Source: Armigeres subalbatus
Taxonomy: Eukaryota > Arthropoda > Insecta > Diptera > Culicidae
DNA length: 64,000 nt
Direction of reading: 5' to 3'
Assembly (NCBI RefSeq): GCF_024139115.2
Contig: NC_085140.1
Span: forward strand, 105,784,988-105,848,987
Below the pieces are notes generated by a model. That model was given only the letters and a program-made list of their open reading frames with translations. It ran no database searches and was not told where the DNA came from. Shown piece by piece: positions 33,745 to 45,353 of this stretch. How positions within the stretch are numbered: position 1 is the first letter of the stretch; every line of letters starts with the position of its first letter. The position numbers and the translations under genes were made by a program.

Positions 33745-33984
33745 AGCTAGAGGCATTATTGTTACTGTTTTCTTCAGTTCACACGATCCTCAGAACTCTC
33801 CCGAAGTATTGGATAATACTAATAATAATGATGTTTTAAGCATATTACATGGACAAATGTCTAATTGATATTGGGCAAAAGTTCTGTCAAAGTCAGAACT
33901 GATGTCGGGTTGCTTCCCGGTCTCAGTCAGCCAATGTCGAGTATTGGTATTGCAGATTCAAGCTTGAAATGTGTTTTAAATTAA
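33745..33984. other. AT-rich spacer inside the TA-flanked element
   Basis: No feature seen. Confidence 0.3.
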
Positions 33985-35060
33985 TCCCAGGGGAAAGTCC
34001 CAGAGGAGGAGGTCCCAGAAGAATTTCTGGAGAATTTTGTGGAGGAATTCCTGTAGGAAATTCTAAATGAGTTGCAGGAAGAATTTCCGAATCAATTGAA
34101 GAAAAAAACTAAAGAAATTTTCGAAACGAATTCGCAAAGTAATTTCTGGAGGATTTTAGGAAGAATCACCAAACATAATTTCTGAAGAAATACCTAGATT
34201 TCTTCAGGAATTCCTTCGGAAATTCCTTCAGGAACTCCTTCCAGAATTCCTTCTGGAATTGTTCCATCTGGAATTTCTCTTGGATTTCATTCGAAAATAG
34301 CCCCAGGTAGTTGTTCTTTCGATAAATTCACCAGTAATTTATTCTAAAATTCCTCCAAAAAATCCTTTGAAGATAACTTCAAAATTTCCCGTAAGGATTT
34401 CTTCAAAACATCCTCCTGAAATGAATCCAGTAATTCCTTCAAAAAATCTTCCGGGAATTCCTTCGGAATTTTCTTAACAGATTAGGTCAATACTTCCACA
34501 CCTTCCTTTCTTTAATTTCTTTCAAAAGCATCTTAAGACCTCCGGAATTTGCTGCAAGAATTCCTTCGGCAAATCCTTGAGTAATAATTTCAGAAATTAG
34601 CCGAGGAATTCCTCCCAACATTCTAGAATAAAATTCAAAGAAACTCATGGGGAATTTCTGTACTCCTGAAGGATTTTTAAAAAGAATTCCTGAAGGAATT
34701 TCCGGAATGCTCAGATTTTTCCAAGAATTTCTTTGGGCATTACTTCAAGATTTCCTTCAGAAATTCATCAAGGGATTTCTTTGAAAAATCTTCGGAAATA
34801 AGTCTAAAAATCCTGTTTAAATTCCTCCAAATGTTCCTTCGAAAATTGAAAGAATGGTTTTTAAGAATTACTTCAGATTTTACTTCAGGAGATCCTTGGG
34901 GATTCAAAACTTCCTCCTGGATTTCTTTCGAAAATTCTTTGAATCATTCATTTAGAAAAACATTCCTTTAAAAATTTCTCTGGAAATACCTTTTGAAACA
35001 CCTTTAGAAATACCTACGGAAAATATTTTGGTAATTCTTTCGAATATTCCTTCGAAAATT
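33985..35060. repeat. Degenerate GAATTCCTTCGGAA-type repeats, left part
   Basis: A short purine-biased stretch (to about 34195) is followed by a long pyrimidine-biased one, like the two arms of the foldback element at 12-15 kb but unequal. It continues at 37158-37980 beyond the inserted hAT element. Confidence 0.55.
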
Positions 35061-35068
35061 CCTTAGGG

Positions 35069-37149
35069 CAGCGGTTCTCAACCTTTTTCTTGAGAGGTAC
35101 TCCTTTGAACTTTTGGATTCATTGAGGTACCCCCCATTTTTATCGTCGTAATGAAAATAAGCCTACCTAAAAATAAGATATATGAAAAACGCACCTGAGC
35201 ACTGAAGTGATAAATAGCTCTCCACCATTCACATGGTTTCTACCGACAAAAGTTTTTTTGAAATTGTTCCGTGAAATTTTTCAATTCAAACAAACCTCTT
35301 GAAAGGACGCTTCCGAGCCTCTTGAAAGGAAGAATTCTCAGAATCTTTGAAGAAGGCTTTCAAACATAGCATAGCATAGTTACGGTGTACTTCGTAGATT
35401 GGACACTAGTGATACTCATGTTTTTCTTTTGAAATCTTTATTAAAATTGCTATCACAAATCAAGGTGGGTGTGGTTCTTAAATTCAATCTAGGATAAAAA
35501 TCACAAAAGCATGAGGATTACTACTCCTGGCCACGCCCATCTTCACCGTAACTTGGGAGGGGAAGGAAAAGTTGGTGTAGTACTTACTTAACGAGAGGCC
35601 CCCGACTCAGCGACACCCTCATAAGTACGATATTGGAAAAGGTCTTCTTTGGGTCAGGATTTGCCTATAGCTGACAATAATGTGACCGTGGTAAATCTTA
35701 CACCGTAACACACCACGTAAAGGTGTCTACCAAACGTTACGGGGAATCTTTGAAGGAGGCTTTCAAGCCCCAAAAAGAGGCTTACGAGTCTCTTGACATT
35801 AGGCTTCCGTGCTTCTTGAAGTGGGCTTCCGAGCCTCTTTAAAGGAGGCTTCCAAGCCTCTTGAAAGAAGACTTCCAAGCCTCTTAAAAAGAAGCTTCCG
35901 AGACTCTTGAAAGGAGGCCTCTAAACCATCCGGAAGAAGACCTCTAAGGCTTTTAAAACTTAAGCAGCAAAAATAATGCACATAGGCTATTGCAACTCAT
36001 ATGTGACCAGATTTAGTCATAATCAAGTTGATGCAACCATTTCTGTCCAACTTGTGCTGCTTGGGAAAGAGGCTTCCGATTATCTTGAAAGGAGGCTTTC
36101 GAACCTCCTGAAAGAAGGCTTTCGACCCTCTTGAAAGGATGCTTCCAAGCCTCTCGAAAAAAGGCTTCTGAGAATCTTAAAAGAAGGCTTCCAAGGAGGC
36201 ATCTGAACCATTTGGAATGGGCCTCTAAGGCTCTTGAAGAAGGCTTCTGAGTCTCTTGAAAGCCTCCTTTTTCGCCCTTTTTGAAAGGATGCTTCCGCGC
36301 TTCTTGAAAGGGGCTTAAAAAGAAGGCTTCTGAAACTCTGGAAAGAAGGCTTCCGAGTCTCTTGAAAGAAGGTCTCTGAACCATTTGGAAGGAGCCTCTA
36401 AGGATCTTGAAAAGAGACCTTTGAGCCTTAGTAATGAGAAGCATCCGAGCCTCTTGAAGTTCTTTTGGAAAGGAGGCTTTTGATCCACTTAAAGAAGGCG
36501 TTTAAGAATCTTGAATGGAGGCTTCCATGCCTTTTAAGAAAAGGCGTAGGAGTCCCTTAAAATGAGACTCCTGAGCGTCTTGAAAGAAGTTCCCTAGCTT
36601 CTAGAAAGAAGGCTTCTGATACTGTTGAAAGGCGATCTCTAATGCTCTTAAAAGGAGGCTTTCGAGCCTCTTGAAAGAAGGTTTCCGAGTCTTTTGAAAG
36701 AAGGCTTTCGAGCGTCTTTAAAGGATGCTTTCGAGCCTCTTGGAAGGAGCTTTTTCGAACTTTTTAAGCCATTTACATGGTAGCTTCTTAACGTTCAGAT
36801 TCTAGATTTTGGTTCGGATGCTTATACATTTTCTTTTCTCGTTCAAATAGATTACATAAAAGATTTTCAAATTTTGTAACTTCGTTGTGTTGTTCTGTAG
36901 GACAAGTCTTTCAAACACTGTGCTGGTTGTGGTAGGCAAGATTAACTAGACTTTGAATGACTGATCGCCATGCATATTATGTACAACACAAAGTTTTAGA
37001 ATCAAAAGTTAAACAAATATCAAAACTTTATCAATAAGTTTTTATTGGAATTGTAATATATCCGCCATTAGGCATTTTTGTCCGAGGTACCCCCTAGGAC
37101 CAGCGAAGGTACCCCCAGATGTACATGTATCCCAGTTTGAGTATTGCTG
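35069..37149 (-). mobile_element. hAT-type element of the same family (copy 2, opposite orientation)
   Basis: The left end CAGCGGTTCTCAACCTTTTT equals the inverted right end of copy 1. The right end, with GTACATGTATCCCAG and ending TATTGCTG, equals the inverted left end of copy 1. Flanks CCTTAGGG (35061-35068) and CCTTAAGG (37150-37157) agree at 7 of 8. The interior 23-bp repeats are strongly diverged (AAAGGAGGCTTCCGAGCCTC type), so this copy is older than copy 1. Confidence 0.8.
35364..35743 (-). mobile_element. Insertion with (CATAG)n end, retroposon-like
   Basis: A 380-bp segment with GTTACGGTGTAC and CACCGTAACAC motifs is flanked by 23-base direct copies (35341-35363 and 35744-35766) that agree at 22 positions. 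The left end carries CATAGCATAGCATAG, which on the minus strand would be a simple 3' tail. Long duplications and a tail suggest LINE/SINE-type insertion. The surrounding 23-bp repeats make a chance duplication possible. Confidence 0.5.
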
Positions 37150-37157
37150 CCTTAAGG

Positions 37158-37980
37158 GACTCGTTCGGGAATTCCTTCACAGATTCCTATAGATTTTTTT
37201 AGGTTTTGAAAATTCACGTAGGAATTTCTTCGGAAGATACTTTAGATTTTTTTTTTTTTTGATTTTTTAAAGAATTCATTTCCACCGGAAATTCCTATGG
37301 AGATTCCAACAGAAATACCTTGAGGAATATCTTTAGAAATTCATTCAGGAATTCCGGTTAGTGTTGATTAAGTTCAGTTCAAAATTAAAAAAAAAACACG
37401 CAAATAAAGATTATAAAAAATCAGAAGTTCCTTAAAAATACTCCAGAAATTCCTTTAGAATATCATCCAGCAAATCTTTCAGAACTTCCTATAGGAAATC
37501 CATTAAGGAATTGACTAGGACATTCCTCAGTTTCTCAAACTCTGTCAGAAATTTTTTTTGTAAATTCCTCTGGATTTTTTTAAACATTTCTGAGGAAATT
37601 CCATTAGAATGTTTTTCGGTAATACCAGTAGAAAATCCTTAAGATATTTCATTTTTTATTTTTTTTTAATTCCTTTAGGAAATAATTTGGAAATACCATT
37701 CGGAATTTTTTGGGAAATCCCTTTCGGAAATCTTTGACTAGTTCGTTGAAAATTCCATCAAAAAATTCTTTTAACGTTCCATTGAAAATTTCTTGAAGAA
37801 TACTTCCAACAAAATGTCGGATAGAATTCAGGTATTTTGTATGGTTTTACTAAAGAAAGAAAATATAAAAGGAATTTCCTATGAAAAAATCCTACATTTC
37901 TCCAGAAACTTCTCTAGAAATTATTTCGGAAATTTCGCCAAGATTGGTCAAGCGGGATATCAGATTTATTTTTCAGAATA
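37158..37980. repeat. Degenerate GAATTCCTTCGGAA-type repeats, right part
   Basis: Same pyrimidine-biased degenerate repeat as 34195-35060, with poly-T runs. No gene. Confidence 0.5.
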
Positions 37981-38405
37981 ATGTTGGCGTAGGGTTACTG
38001 CTCCTGGACTTCATCTCATAGCTCCGATATTGGTCTCACAAAAAACAAAGCAAGGAAAAGGTATTTGGTTTGTTTATTATTTTTATGATTTTTTACAGCA
38101 GTGAGCACGCATGCGTTAGCAAAAAGAAGCGACGAAATTGGTGCCATATTTCTTTGTTTCGCGATGAGATGAATATATGTTCAGTGAGATGGAAAACGGA
38201 ACAGTTCCCCTGTATAAATAAAATTTAAGAAACAAAAATTTAATTTGATGAGTCACATGCCCTATTTTAAATCTGCTTAAATCTAGTTTAAATCTAGTTT
38301 AAATCTGCTTAAGATCCCGGATATGTACTCAATAAATAAATATTCATGCAACCGATGTAACGAAAAGCAAGCCTTTTGTACACAAATTGTTTCCTGTGCT
38401 TTATA
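37981..38405. other. Unassigned part of the TA-flanked element
   Basis: Contains a short direct repeat of TTAAATCTAG (38270-38310). Otherwise featureless. Confidence 0.3.
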
Positions 38406-38698
38406 TCTTCTATATAATAAAAATGAGTTGAGATTTCCTTCCTGACGATTTAACTCGCGAACGGGTTGACCGATTTGCAAGATTTTTTCCGATTCGATTC
38501 GTTTTGGGATCCACAAGGGTTGTACATACAAAAAATTGGTGAATTTAACGGGAAAATGTAAAACATGATTAGAATACAATTTTGGGTCAGCTGTTGAGGA
38601 AAACAAAACAAACGGACAGAAATTGATCTAGAGTGCGGTGCTGCAAATAGTTTATTGTGACATTTTCAACACCCGGGCAAAGTGGGGTTTCTCGCTAG
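38406..38698 (+). mobile_element. Small non-autonomous Helitron, 293 bp
   Basis: The 5' end TCTTCTATATAATAAAAATG starts with TC after an A. The 3' end CGCTAG fits CTRR and is followed by T, so insertion is between A and T. A CCCGGGCAAAGTGGGG hairpin-like motif lies just before the 3' end, as in Helitrons. No inverted ends or target duplication are expected and none are seen. No Rep/helicase sequence, so it would depend on a partner element. Confidence 0.7.
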
Positions 38699-39021
38699 TA
38701 GATAATAAATGAGGAATTGGGGTCTCCAGTAGCCTTGCAAGCAAAGGCGTGAGATTACCAATCTGGAGATGGCGAGTTTGATTGTCATTGAACTTTATTC
38801 TTCGGGTCATTTTTTTAGTAACGATCTAGTTTGTAGGAATTGTTCACAAGAAAAGCTGTTCCACACTGCTAGCTGAGCCTTATATAATAAAATAAATAAT
38901 CACCCATAAAGTTCATAATAGTACAACATTTAAGTAGTGCAAAATAAGAATGATTATTCATGCTTCGATATAACGTACAACTTTGAAATCGATATGTACG
39001 TTATATCGAAGTTTACCTGTA

Positions 39022-41135
39022 TTCCATTCCAACAAACTCCAACAACAATTCCAAAATTCGAAAATTCTAGCGTAAACACGACATGTAGGCAAATTTTATC
39101 GCTAGCATTGCGATTTGAGTCTGTGCTGGGATTCGCTCAAAATCACTAATTTGCTATTAAAAATCGATCTATACACTTTTTGGCAAAACAAATTTTTAAT
39201 TCATCAATTTCACATTTTGATTTTTTTTTAATTTTGTTTTTGGAGTTTTTCATCCAATGAAATATTTTCTTGAATCTGTTCATCTTTTTTGATATTTCAA
39301 CATGTTTGGAGTTTGAAAATTCTCATTCAAAGTCGACTCATTGCAATTTTTAATTTTTTTCGTGTAGGAATTCGGATAAATATTTAAGAGTGTGACATTT
39401 ATTACCATAGCCTTCTATTCAATAAGGTTAATTGTGGAAACTACTAAACTACAAATATTTCACTCTTTAAAGGTATACGAGCGAAAACACGGAGGAACAA
39501 AAAATACTCAATTTCATTATTTTTTTTATTAATGTGTAGAATTTTTAAAATTAATTTTAAACCAGATTTAAACATGCATTGAAGTTTATTTCATTGATCG
39601 ATATGAAAACCTTTCGAAATCTGAACAATTAAAAATTACAAAAAAAAATCAAAATCTTAATTTCTCGTAAACTAGTTTTTGAAAACAGTTAAACTTCAAG
39701 ATGTTCCATAATAGTTCAATCATTGAATGTAAAAACCTGAACTTTAACTGTTTTCAACAATTAGTTTACGAGAAATGAAGATTTTAAAATTGGTGGGCGA
39801 AAACTGGAGTGAGGGCGATTTCTGGGTGCCTTTACCCCGTCTAAAGGTGGTCTTGGGCGGTAGAGGGTTAAAAAAGACCAATTTTCCCCCGGATTATGAT
39901 AATTAATTAGGGTATCTATATCAGATGAACCTTTTCAAAAAGCTTTCTTTCAAGTGTTAATTTTATCGAACATTCGCAGCATGTGATTAATAACTCAGTC
40001 ATGCCAGAATATATTTATGATCGAAAATATAATTCCCCCCCATAATATCATCTCGAAACAACATGATATTCCTTTCTCTTAGTATAGTTTATTTATGCAT
40101 GTATGTATGTATTAAAATGTCCTCACACGATGATGCTGTCGACCACATAATGCCGGCTATGAATTATTAACACACGTGCCTCGGGGGGATGTGACTTCTG
40201 CGCTTCTCGTGACCCCACGTGTCGGTCGGAGATGACAACGATGACAGCCCGCCCGGGTCGGGCTGCTCGACACTATTGTCTGATGATGCCTGCAGGATGT
40301 CGCATCAGGTGGTGCCGACTCCCGTCCTGACAAATGTGTGACACATTCTATTATTAGGTGCTGCACTGTTCTGATGTTTAATACCTACCAGGCAAGTAAC
40401 ACATTCATAAATATGTGGCCTTCGGTAACGATCTACCTTTCTCGAAACCCAATCGATCCGAGCTTAATTGAATGATAACTTTTCCAAGAACGAACTTTCG
40501 TGAGCACGCAATTCATATTGAAAGGGATTTCATAAACTACCTCAAATTTGAAATGTCACTCTCTTCTTCTCTAACCTAATCAACTATGAAACAGTATTAC
40601 GACTATAAAAAAGGAAAGGTCCATCATTCCATAAGAACCTCATTAATATTTATATGGTTCCATTTACTCGAGCATGATGTCTACATATATCATACTTCTA
40701 ATCCATTGGAGATGAGCAGAAGAATCGTAAAGGGTAAAGGATTGCCCATTGGGCTTTCCGAAAAAGGATGTTTTGTAAATGTTACACCGCCTCCGTTTGA
40801 AGATGCATGTCTTTCTGTGTCAACTGTTTAGTATTGTTTTTCCGATTATTTTGAACACTTGGGTTTCAATTTGTTGAACACTAAATTGTAAAAGCTGTAT
40901 ATCGATTTAATAATTCAATTGTAAAAAAATGCGTGTTTGGATCTGTTTTTAGAAATTTGTGCATAATTTTTCAGAATAATTGAGTTAAGTGATGAGTGAT
41001 AATAAATATACTCAGTGATTCATTATCAATGATACTCTTGGCAATATTTGAGCCTTTTTTGTACATTACAAAGTGAAACATGAGGCATTCCACGGGGGCA
41101 TGTCAGTCGATCCTGAGCGACCATTTCGAAAATAT
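39022..41135. other. AT-rich DNA with one palindrome and one GC-rich patch, no gene
   Basis: Contains the palindrome at 39651-39786 and a GC-rich patch at about 40150-40345 with open frames on both strands and no recognisable domain. A (TGTA)n-like tract lies near 40097. Nothing else supportable. Confidence 0.4.
39651..39786. repeat. Imperfect palindrome with ~46-base arms
   Basis: Left arm 39651-39696 (containing TTTCTCGTAAACTAG) pairs with right arm 39740-39786 (containing TTAGTTTACGAGAAA) across about 44 bases, with only a few mismatches. It could be the core of a decayed inverted-repeat element. Confidence 0.6.
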
Positions 41136-41655
41136 TTGAAACTCTGCACAGTTTTTCAATTTCATCTAAATCGTCATTTTTCGATATCAAATCTTCATAT
41201 TGAGTCACGACTAACTTTTCAAAAGGGTGTATGTGAAAATGGTTCAAAAATATTTGAAAAGCTGCACAGCAAAAACGGAATGTTCGATTGTTATGATTTT
41301 TTCAGCAAAGTTAGACAACTAAATGGTGATTCTTAAGAAAATGTGCACAGCAAAAAAATTTTTTTTGCCTTTAAAAATATCATTTTGTCACAAAACTCAA
41401 ATATCTCAAAACCCTATCTTTTTTCGAACGTATTTTTTTTAGGGAAAACGGTCCATTATATTAGCTATCTACCATAAAAATTTGGTGATGGTAAACTAAT
41501 AAACAAAAAAGTTATGACATTTCAAACATTTCACAATTTTCACATTTAGCAAAAAAATATTTTTTCTGTGTAAGTTATTTCGAGAATTGCAGTTTGATGC
41601 AGATTTTATTGTTAAGGGACGTGATTTAAACAAGTTGTTTTCATGATATTTTGAT
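41136..41655 (+). repeat. Left terminal inverted repeat of the 3.9-kb transposon
   Basis: Pairs with 44524-45044. AT-rich with homopolymer runs; differences between the arms are mainly in poly-A/T lengths. Confidence 0.8.
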
Positions 41656-42120
41656 TTAATTATTCATAGCATCTATAAGAAACTTAGACACGATCCAGTG
41701 TTGTGATCAAAAGTATTGATAGTGTCATAATTTTCATTGCACGTGACTGGCGAAAAATTCTTTTAATAGTGTTGAAACCTGTTGATAATAACGTTGATAG
41801 AAACATATCAGAAATGTTATTTTTAAGACAAAAGCTGCAAAATCAAAGATTTATATACACGTGTACGTCTATAGTTTACCTGCAAAAAATATACCTCTTA
41901 GAGAATAGACTTTATGATCGGGAGGAAACGGGTATCTTCAACAACAACAAATGCATGATACGTACATACCATGACAATGCTCACGAAAAAGCCAAAAAAT
42001 TACTACTACTAAGGTTGTTAAAGATCTTATAGTAATTTTTTTCTTCAGTCAAGCAAATGACACCAAACTAGTCAGTAAAAACTTAAAAGTGATTTTGTTT
42101 ATTGAAATATTACGAACAAC

Positions 42121-44290
42121 ATGAGTAGCCGCTTTCTCAACTGTTGTAGGCCGTTTGATGGAAAAAAGTGTTCAAAAGAGTTACGAAATCTCACCGAAAG
42201 CACCATAGATAAACTGAAAGCGACTGGTTATGCTCCAATGTCCACATTGAATACAAATTTACGCATTTGCACGTCCTGCCGTCTAAACGTTGACAAAAGA
42301 GCAATCTCCCGAGCAGCACACATGTTGCGCAAAGATCATCGTAACTTATATGTGACCGGTTTCAGTCACAATTGGGTTGCTGCAACCAGTTTCACTTGAC
42401 TTGTGCTGCTTGGGCTGTATATCATCGGTTGAGCAGAGCGCAGGAAGTTCGAAAACGACAGCAACTGAGGAATTGCCAGATGTATCGACAACAACTGAGG
42501 AATTACCAGAAGTATTAAGTGCTGAGAGCCTTGCCACCGTACCATCAGCGAAATCTGTTTCAACAAATCAATCGGAAGATGAGTGTATCCAAAAGGTCAA
42601 CATCGAACGCTTTAACGAGGGCATAGCTGGGATAAAAAGTGACTGCGATTAAATGGAGTAAGATGGACTACGTTTATTACCCGGAGAAAAATACCGTGAA
42701 ATAAACGAAGCTGTACGAAGAAACCTCTTCAAATTAGGGACCTGATGATGTGGAAAATACAGACTACGATGAGGTAATTATAAATATGAAGGAAAGGTTC
42801 TCGAATGCAGCCACGACAAGGAAAGAAAAATTATTGATTTTGTCGATGCTGCCAAGTTCGTGGTCTATTCAGGATGCCATTGATGAGTTCAAAACCAATA
42901 GAAATACAGTAAAAGAGGCAAAACAATTGAAGAATAACTGTCTTTCAACCAAAAATACTAGGTCTAGTACTGCATTAACAGATGAGACAAAAGAAATAGT
43001 AGTTCAATATTTTGAAGATGATGAAGTAAGTCGAGCTATGCCTGGTCAAAAAGATTATGTATCAGTAAAAAAGATGGAAAGCGTCAAGCAATCCAAAAAC
43101 GATTAATGATGACGACTTTGAAAGAAGCGTACACACGCTTCAAGGAAATTCACGATAATATTAAAATAGGTTTTTCCTCATTTGCAAGCCTTCGGCCAAG
43201 GCAATGTAAGCTTCTTTCCAATTCAGGAACACATAATGTGTGTGTGTGCACAACCCATGAGAATATTAATCTTATTTTACATAGTTTGAAAAGAATCAAT
43301 TTAACAAAGGATATTAAAATGTTAACTGGTAGTCTTTTGTGTGAAAATACAACATCAAATTGCTATCTACGATCTTGTTCGGATTGTCCAGATTCTTCAT
43401 CATTGGAAAATACTTTATTCGCTGAGTTTGAAGAAAAATATATTGATCAGTTATCATTTGAGCAATGGGTGACCACGGATAGGTGTGACATAGAAACTAT
43501 TGTAAAACCTGTAGATGAGTTTGTGTCATATTTTTGCTTGAAATTAGAAAGTTTAATCCCTCACGATTTCATAATACATTACAAAATGGTGAATTTTTAG
43601 TCATTTGTGATTTTTCTGAAAATTACAGCTTTGTATTGCAAGATGAAGTGCAGTCCCATCACTGGAACGTACAACAAGCTACAATTCATCCATTCGTTAT
43701 TTATTTTAATGGAAGTACGCAAATTGAACACTTAAGTTTTATTATAATTTCCGAAGATTTAAGACACGATTCAGTATCCGTAAACTTGTTCATTGAAAAA
43801 TGATTAACTTTTACGCGTTGATAAGCATAAAGAAGTCAAAAGATATATTTCATGTCTGATGGAGCAGCGTCGCAGTACAAAAATCGTAAGAATTTTTCGA
43901 GCCTATGTCAATTTAAATCAATGTACGGAATTGATGCAGAATGGCATTTTTTGCTACATCACATGGCAAAGGTCCTTGTGATGCTATTGGAGGAACAATA
44001 AAGCGCATGGCCACAAGAGCAAGTTTAGCCAAAGAACGTGAGCATCCAATTAAAACTGCGAAAGAACTTTTGATTGGGCAAATCGTAGAAAAGAAAAAGA
44101 TTTAACCAAATTATCATTTTGTTTGACTACCACGGAGGGGTACGAAATAAAGGCTTCAGAGCTCAGCGAGCAATTTAATAACGCGAAAACGATCCAAGGA
44201 ACCCAAAATTTCACTGTTTCATTCCATTGTCGGAAAATAAAATTAAAGCAAAACTATACTCAAACTGTGCTGATAATAATTCAAAAGTGT
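42121..44290 (+). pseudogene. Transposase-like protein, broken by frameshifts
   Basis: Consecutive pieces in changing frames form one protein. Piece 1 (42121-42342) has cysteine pairs (NCCRPF, ICTSC) that could bind zinc. Piece 2 (about 42415-42652) is acidic/Ser-Thr-rich. Piece 3 (42750-43105) has a helix-turn-helix-like stretch around SWSIQDAIDEFKTNRNTVKE and then SRAMPGQKDYVSV. Piece 4 (43106-43590) has GFSSFASLRPRQC, GTHNVCVCTTHENI and a CSDCP motif. Piece 5 (43565-43803) has VICDFSENYSFVLQDE, with Asp at 43609. Piece 6 (from about 43850) has SDGAASQYKNRKNF (Asp at 43858), DAEWHF (Glu at 43939) and HGKGPCDAIGGTIKR-type sequence (Asp at 43980). Spacing suits an RNase H-like D-D-D/E nuclease. 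I recall similar uncharacterised proteins in other arthropods and cnidarians, which I could not check. At least four frameshifts and one small insertion (42346-42415) disable it. Confidence 0.65.
42346..42415. repeat. 70-bp sequence shared with 35997-36063
   Basis: TATGTGACCGGTTTCAGTCA here resembles TATGTGACCAGATTTAGTCA at 35999. Both continue through a GTTGxTGCAACCA stretch to ACTTGTGCTGCTTGGG. Here it interrupts the transposase-like frame between pieces 1 and 2, so it is probably a small mobile insertion or a gene-conversion patch. Confidence 0.5.
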
Positions 44291-44523
44291 TCGATATTTT
44301 AAAAATTTGAATAAAAATAAATAAAAATAAGTATTAATAAACTGTTTTCATGATATCATAACCCATACCAAAATTCAAACCCAAAACTCTTAGAGTTTCT
44401 ATAACAACATTGTGTAACTGCCACATTTAATTTAATACTTAGGATAATATTAATTCATTTTTATTTATTTATACATATAATATTTATACATATAATATAC
44501 ATAATATCGATGAATACATAAAT

Positions 44524-45044
44524 ATGGAATATCATACAAACAACTTGTTTAACTCACGCAAGGCCCTTAACAATAAAATCAGCATCAAACTGCGATTCTT
44601 GAAAAAAAAATACACGGAAATTTTTTTTTGTTTACTATATGTGAAAATTGTGAAATGTTTGAAATGTCATAACTTTTTTGTTTATTAGTTTACCATCACC
44701 AAATTTTTATGGTAGATAGCTAATATAATGGACCGTTTTCCTAAAAAATTACGTTCGAAAAAGATAGGGTTTTGAGATATTTGAGTTTTTGTGACAAAAT
44801 GATATTTTTAAAGGCAAAAATTTTTTTTTACTGTGCACATTTTCTTAAGAATCACCATTTAGTTGTCTAACTTTGCTGAAAAAATCATAACAATCGAACA
44901 TTCCGTTTTGCTGTGCAGCTTTTTAAATATTTTTGAACCATTTTCACATACACCCTTTTGAAAAGTTAGTCGTGACTCAATATGAAGATTTGATATCGAA
45001 AAATGACGATTTAGATGAAATTGAAAAACTGTGCAAAGTTTCAA
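44524..45044 (-). repeat. Right terminal inverted repeat of the 3.9-kb transposon
   Basis: Inverse of 41136-41655, ending at GTTTCAA. Confidence 0.8.
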
Positions 45045-45350
45045 CTCAATAGAAAATCATGATTTAAAAATTTTCTTAAATTTTGATGCTGTTGCTTGGA
45101 ATCGCTCACATACATTGTGTGATTTAGTGAGTTTTTTACAAGGGCTATTTTTATGCAATCAGTCAGCATTATTTTTCGTAATCGCAATCCGACAGCAAAA
45201 TCAATGCAAGTACAACTCATTGATCTCTGCCGGACCTGGTGGCGAGCTTAGTGGTCCTCTGGAACTTCCGGATCACATGTCCAGAATATCAGGACATCAA
45301 ATAGAAACGAATAAGAGGGCGGCCCATCAAAAAATTTGAAAAGTGTTTTT
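45045..45350. other. Spacer between transposon and retrotransposon
   Basis: A 102-codon frame begins inside the inverted repeat and has no recognisable domain. No gene supported. Confidence 0.3.
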
Positions 45351-45353
45351 GAA

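Larger units (their letters stand above)
31613..39019. mobile_element. TA-flanked pogo/Tigger-like element, 7.4 kb with nested insertions
   Basis: The left end CAGGTAATCATCGATATAAC (31613) and right end GTTATATCGAAGTTTACCTG (to 39019) are inverted versions of each other, bordered by TA (31611-31612 and 39020-39021). The motif CGATATAACGTAC recurs directly at the left end (about 31625-31710), and as an inverted pair at the right (38967-38980 and 38991-39005). Starting with CAG and using TA targets is typical of the pogo/Tigger branch of Tc1-mariner. Most of the length is made of later insertions, and no transposase was found. Confidence 0.7.
41136..45044 (+). mobile_element. DNA transposon with ~520-bp terminal inverted repeats and a decayed transposase-like gene
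   Basis: The left arm runs from TTGAAACTCTGCACAG (41136) to about 41655. The right arm, about 44524-45044, is its inverse and ends CTGTGCAAAGTTTCAA. The two arms match base for base over long stretches, with small indels. Between them is a plus-strand gene of a single family broken by frameshifts (42121-44290). The flanks do not show a clear duplication, so the superfamily cannot be set from the target site. The combination of long arms and a D-D-D/E-like protein marks it as a formerly autonomous element. Confidence 0.8.

Noticed and set aside
45031..45339. 102-codon frame after the long-TIR transposon
   Set aside because: Begins within the inverted repeat and has no domain; likely chance.
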